A DNA stretch of 34,477 nucleotides from NCBI GenBank assembly GCA_018828385.1, contig JAHJVE010000010.1:1-34477 (forward strand), written 5' to 3'. This DNA is from Gammaproteobacteria bacterium. GTDB lineage: Bacteria; Pseudomonadota; Gammaproteobacteria; Burkholderiales; Rhodocyclaceae. The translations under genes and the position numbers were made by a program. Positions 32,982 to 34,477 of this stretch are shown here, one piece after another. The notes beneath the pieces were generated by a model. The model worked only from the letters and a program-made list of their open reading frames with translations. It had not been told where the DNA came from and ran no database searches. Within the stretch, counting starts at the first letter, position 1, and every line of letters starts with the position of its first letter.

Positions 32982-33539
32982 ATGTCGCTTGACCGTTACG
33001 AACCCCTCTTCTTCAACGCCAATTTCAAGGAAGCCGCCAGCTCCGGCGGCCTCGTCGCCTATCGCGGCGAGCTCGTCCTCAAGGAAGGCGAAGTGGCCGA
33101 TGCCAATGGTCGCCGCAAGCCGCCGACGGAAGTCCTCAAGCAGGCCGTCCTGCTTGGCGATGCCGGCGGTCTCAAGCTGATTTCCGGCTCGCTCGACGAA
33201 CTGCAGCAATACCTGTTTGTCGTTGAGAAATTTGGCGCTGAATTCAATGCTGGAACGATTGCCGTCTTCTTCACGGTCAATATTCCCAAGGGTTTCGTGA
33301 CGACCACCAATGGCGCAACCGTCGCCTTCATCCCGCTCGTTCAGGGCATGGTGTGGACCGAGTTGAGCGATCTGGTAGCGCTCGACAAGGGCGACTTCAA
33401 GGGGCTGAGCGCTGCCGACAAGGTCGTCACGGTCTTTGACGCGCTCAAGAGCTTCAAGTTCAAGCTCGCCGAGAACACCGTCGACGAAGCCCTGAAGACG
33501 ACCAACAACGCCAAGCGCGAGACGCACGGGGCCATCTGA
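32982..33539 (+). CDS. Protein of unknown function, 185 aa, in NifA-linked operon
   Basis: I do not recognise the family. The soluble product starts MSLDRYEPLFFNANFKEAASSGGLVAYRGELVLKEGEVADANGRRKPP. It continues with beta-rich sequence (GLKLISGSLDELQQYLFVVEKF, GTIAVFFTVNIPKGFVTTTNGATVAFIPLVQGMVW) and ends in a lysine-rich helical tail (VVTVFDALKSFKFKLAENTVDEALKTTNNAKRET). There are no cysteines and no obvious metal motif. ATG 32982 follows AAGGAAGCAAC. Its stop overlaps the hemerythrin start (TGATG), so the two are translationally coupled. Co-expression with nitrogenase is inferred from the promoter upstream of the SIR2-like gene. Confidence 0.8.
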   Translation: MSLDRYEPLFFNANFKEAASSGGLVAYRGELVLKEGEVADANGRRKPPTEVLKQAVLLGDAGGLKLISGSLDELQQYLFVVEKFGAEFNAGTIAVFFTVNIPKGFVTTTNGATVAFIPLVQGMVWTELSDLVALDKGDFKGLSAADKVVTVFDALKSFKFKLAENTVDEALKTTNNAKRETHGAI

Positions 33540-33916
33540 TGGCCTGGGACGAGTCCCGTCACGGGCTGGGTGTCCCCGCCATGGACGACACCCATCGCGA
33601 ATTCGTCGAGCTTGCCTATGCTTTGCTCGTCGCCTCCGACGAGGACTTCCCGGCTCTGTTCGTGCGTCTGCACGAGCACACCCGCCAGCATTTCGAGCAC
33701 GAAGGCAAGCTCATGAAGTCTTGCCGTTTTCCCGCCATCGGCGAGCACAACAGCGAGCACTTGCGGGTGCTCGGTGAACTGGCCCACTTCGCCCGCGGCG
33801 TGGCGGCTGGTCGGCTGGGGACGGCGCGTGAATACGTCCGCAACCTGCCGGCGTGGTTCGCCGGTCACCTGGCGACGATGGATTCGGCCCTGGCGGGGTG
33901 TTTGAAGAAGGCGTGA
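33539..33916 (+). CDS. Bacteriohemerythrin
   Basis: Hemerythrins bind O2 reversibly at a non-haem diiron site. The 125-residue product has the full ligand set: H19 (DDTHREF), H51 and E55 (HFEHE), H70 and H74 (HNSEH), H110 and D115 (HLATMD), in the single-domain length, so it is an O2-binding protein without attached signalling domain. The start ATG overlaps the stop of the 185-residue gene and its own stop overlaps the Rieske gene start, both as TGATG. In this operon, O2 scavenging or delivery that protects nitrogenase is a reasonable inference. Confidence 0.93.
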   Translation: MAWDESRHGLGVPAMDDTHREFVELAYALLVASDEDFPALFVRLHEHTRQHFEHEGKLMKSCRFPAIGEHNSEHLRVLGELAHFARGVAAGRLGTAREYVRNLPAWFAGHLATMDSALAGCLKKA

Positions 33917-34299
33917 TGATGGACCGCGTCGCGCCCAAATTTGCCGTCTGCCCGAGTGCCGAACTGGCCAACGGCGAGTACCGCAAACTGACCATGACTT
34001 TCGAAGGGCGGGAGGAGGAATGCCTGCTCCTGCGCTTCGAAGGGCAGGTCTACGCCTACATCAACCTCTGCGTGCACATGCCGCGCCGGCTCGATGGCGA
34101 AGAGCCGCAGGTTTTTGACCACACCGGGCGCTACCTGCGCTGCTCGATGCACGGCATCGTCTATACCCCGCAAACCGGCGCTTCAGTCAGCGCCATGTGC
34201 GAAGGCGAGCGCCTGCGGGCGGTGGATAGCTACGAGGATGGCGGGGAAGTCGGGATTGCCGACTTCCGGGTAAGCGCCGTTGTTGTCCCCGTCCATTAA
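33916..34299 (+). CDS. Rieske-type [2Fe-2S] protein
   Basis: The 127-residue protein has Rieske ligands C52/H54 (CVHMPRRLDG) and C76/H79 (CSMHGIVYTPQTG), as in small Rieske ferredoxins and the electron-transfer domains of oxygenases. There is no membrane anchor or signal peptide. The first ATG (33916) overlaps the hemerythrin stop; a second ATG follows at 33919 and either may be used. It is the last gene of the four-gene unit. Next to a hemerythrin it could supply electrons to the diiron site or to a partner; that is inference. It is distinct from TmoC. Confidence 0.9.
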   Translation: MMDRVAPKFAVCPSAELANGEYRKLTMTFEGREEECLLLRFEGQVYAYINLCVHMPRRLDGEEPQVFDHTGRYLRCSMHGIVYTPQTGASVSAMCEGERLRAVDSYEDGGEVGIADFRVSAVVVPVH

Positions 34300-34477
34300 G
34301 CGCGTCGCGCCCGCGCAATAAACCGTGGTCTGTCCCGAATGGCGCTAAGTTAAGCTCGTTTTGCGCCAGATTGCATCCAATGACAAATGCTTACCATGAG
34401 ATAATTTGGTATGCAAAACAGTAACCTATATCTCCCCGGTTTTCACCTCGCGACACTGCGTCGCAGACCTCGCTCCG
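34300..34477. other. Non-coding right edge
   Basis: I see no supportable gene in these 178 bases. They are more AT-rich than the surroundings from about 34340. A small hairpin GCGAC/GTCGC lies at 34450-34464. TGTCCCGAATGGCGCTAAG at 34331-34349 has the look of an insertion-sequence end, but no partner or transposase is in view. Confidence 0.4.

Overview
The window looks like a chromosomal segment of a nitrogen-fixing, aromatic-degrading betaproteobacterium, most plausibly of the Rhodocyclaceae/Azonexaceae type (Dechloromonas-like). That placement is inferred from three things: high GC content, an Azotobacter-like nif gene order joined to a six-component toluene/benzene monooxygenase operon, and a TodS/TmoS-type regulatory pair. 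No 16S or other marker gene is present to confirm it.

Layout. Positions 1-2700 are housekeeping: the end of an unrecognised gene, a PEBP-family protein, the lipid II flippase MurJ and tRNA-Thr(CGT). Positions 2698-6784 (minus strand) hold nifV-cysE-(unknown)-nifW-nifZ-nifM, behind a sigma-54 promoter and a NifA site. Positions 7083-8779 (plus strand) are a small insert with a TPMT-type methyltransferase and a REC-GGDEF diguanylate cyclase. Positions 8803-16328 (minus strand) hold nifH-nifD-nifK-nifT-ferredoxin-nafY/nifY-(87 aa unknown)-4Fe4S/LRV protein-(322 aa unknown), again behind sigma-54/NifA sites. draT is divergent from nifH, and the nifH enhancers lie inside its 5' end. Positions 17669-27665 (plus strand) hold tmoABCDEF, a TodX/FadL-type outer-membrane channel, and a tmoS/tmoT-like sensor kinase and response regulator. 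Positions 27792-31893 (minus strand) hold a hybrid histidine kinase, a secreted histidine phosphatase and an alpha-methylacyl-CoA racemase-like protein. Positions 32109-34299 (plus strand) hold a tight operon of a SIR2-like protein, a protein of unknown function, a hemerythrin and a Rieske protein.

How the genes work together. The nif genes supply nitrogenase and its maturation factors: homocitrate (NifV), cysteine supply (CysE), Fe-protein folding (NifM), MoFe-protein maturation (NifW/NifZ), cofactor carrying (NafY) and electron transfer (ferredoxin). DraT would switch off NifH by ADP-ribosylation; no draG is in the window. The SIR2-like/unknown/hemerythrin/Rieske operon carries its own TGT-N10-ACA site and a GG-N10-GC promoter. 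I therefore read it as a NifA-regulon accessory operon, possibly concerned with O2 or redox protection of nitrogenase; this is the best candidate for an undescribed system here. The tmo block takes up, hydroxylates and senses aromatic hydrocarbons.

A 39-nt sequence sharing the core TTTTTTCCGGTTGACCGTAG occurs between genes at 17455, 27700 and 30651, always in the same orientation. A matching core lies inside nifM (2995) and a weaker one inside the methyltransferase gene (about 7173). No CRISPR array, integrase or complete insertion sequence was seen.
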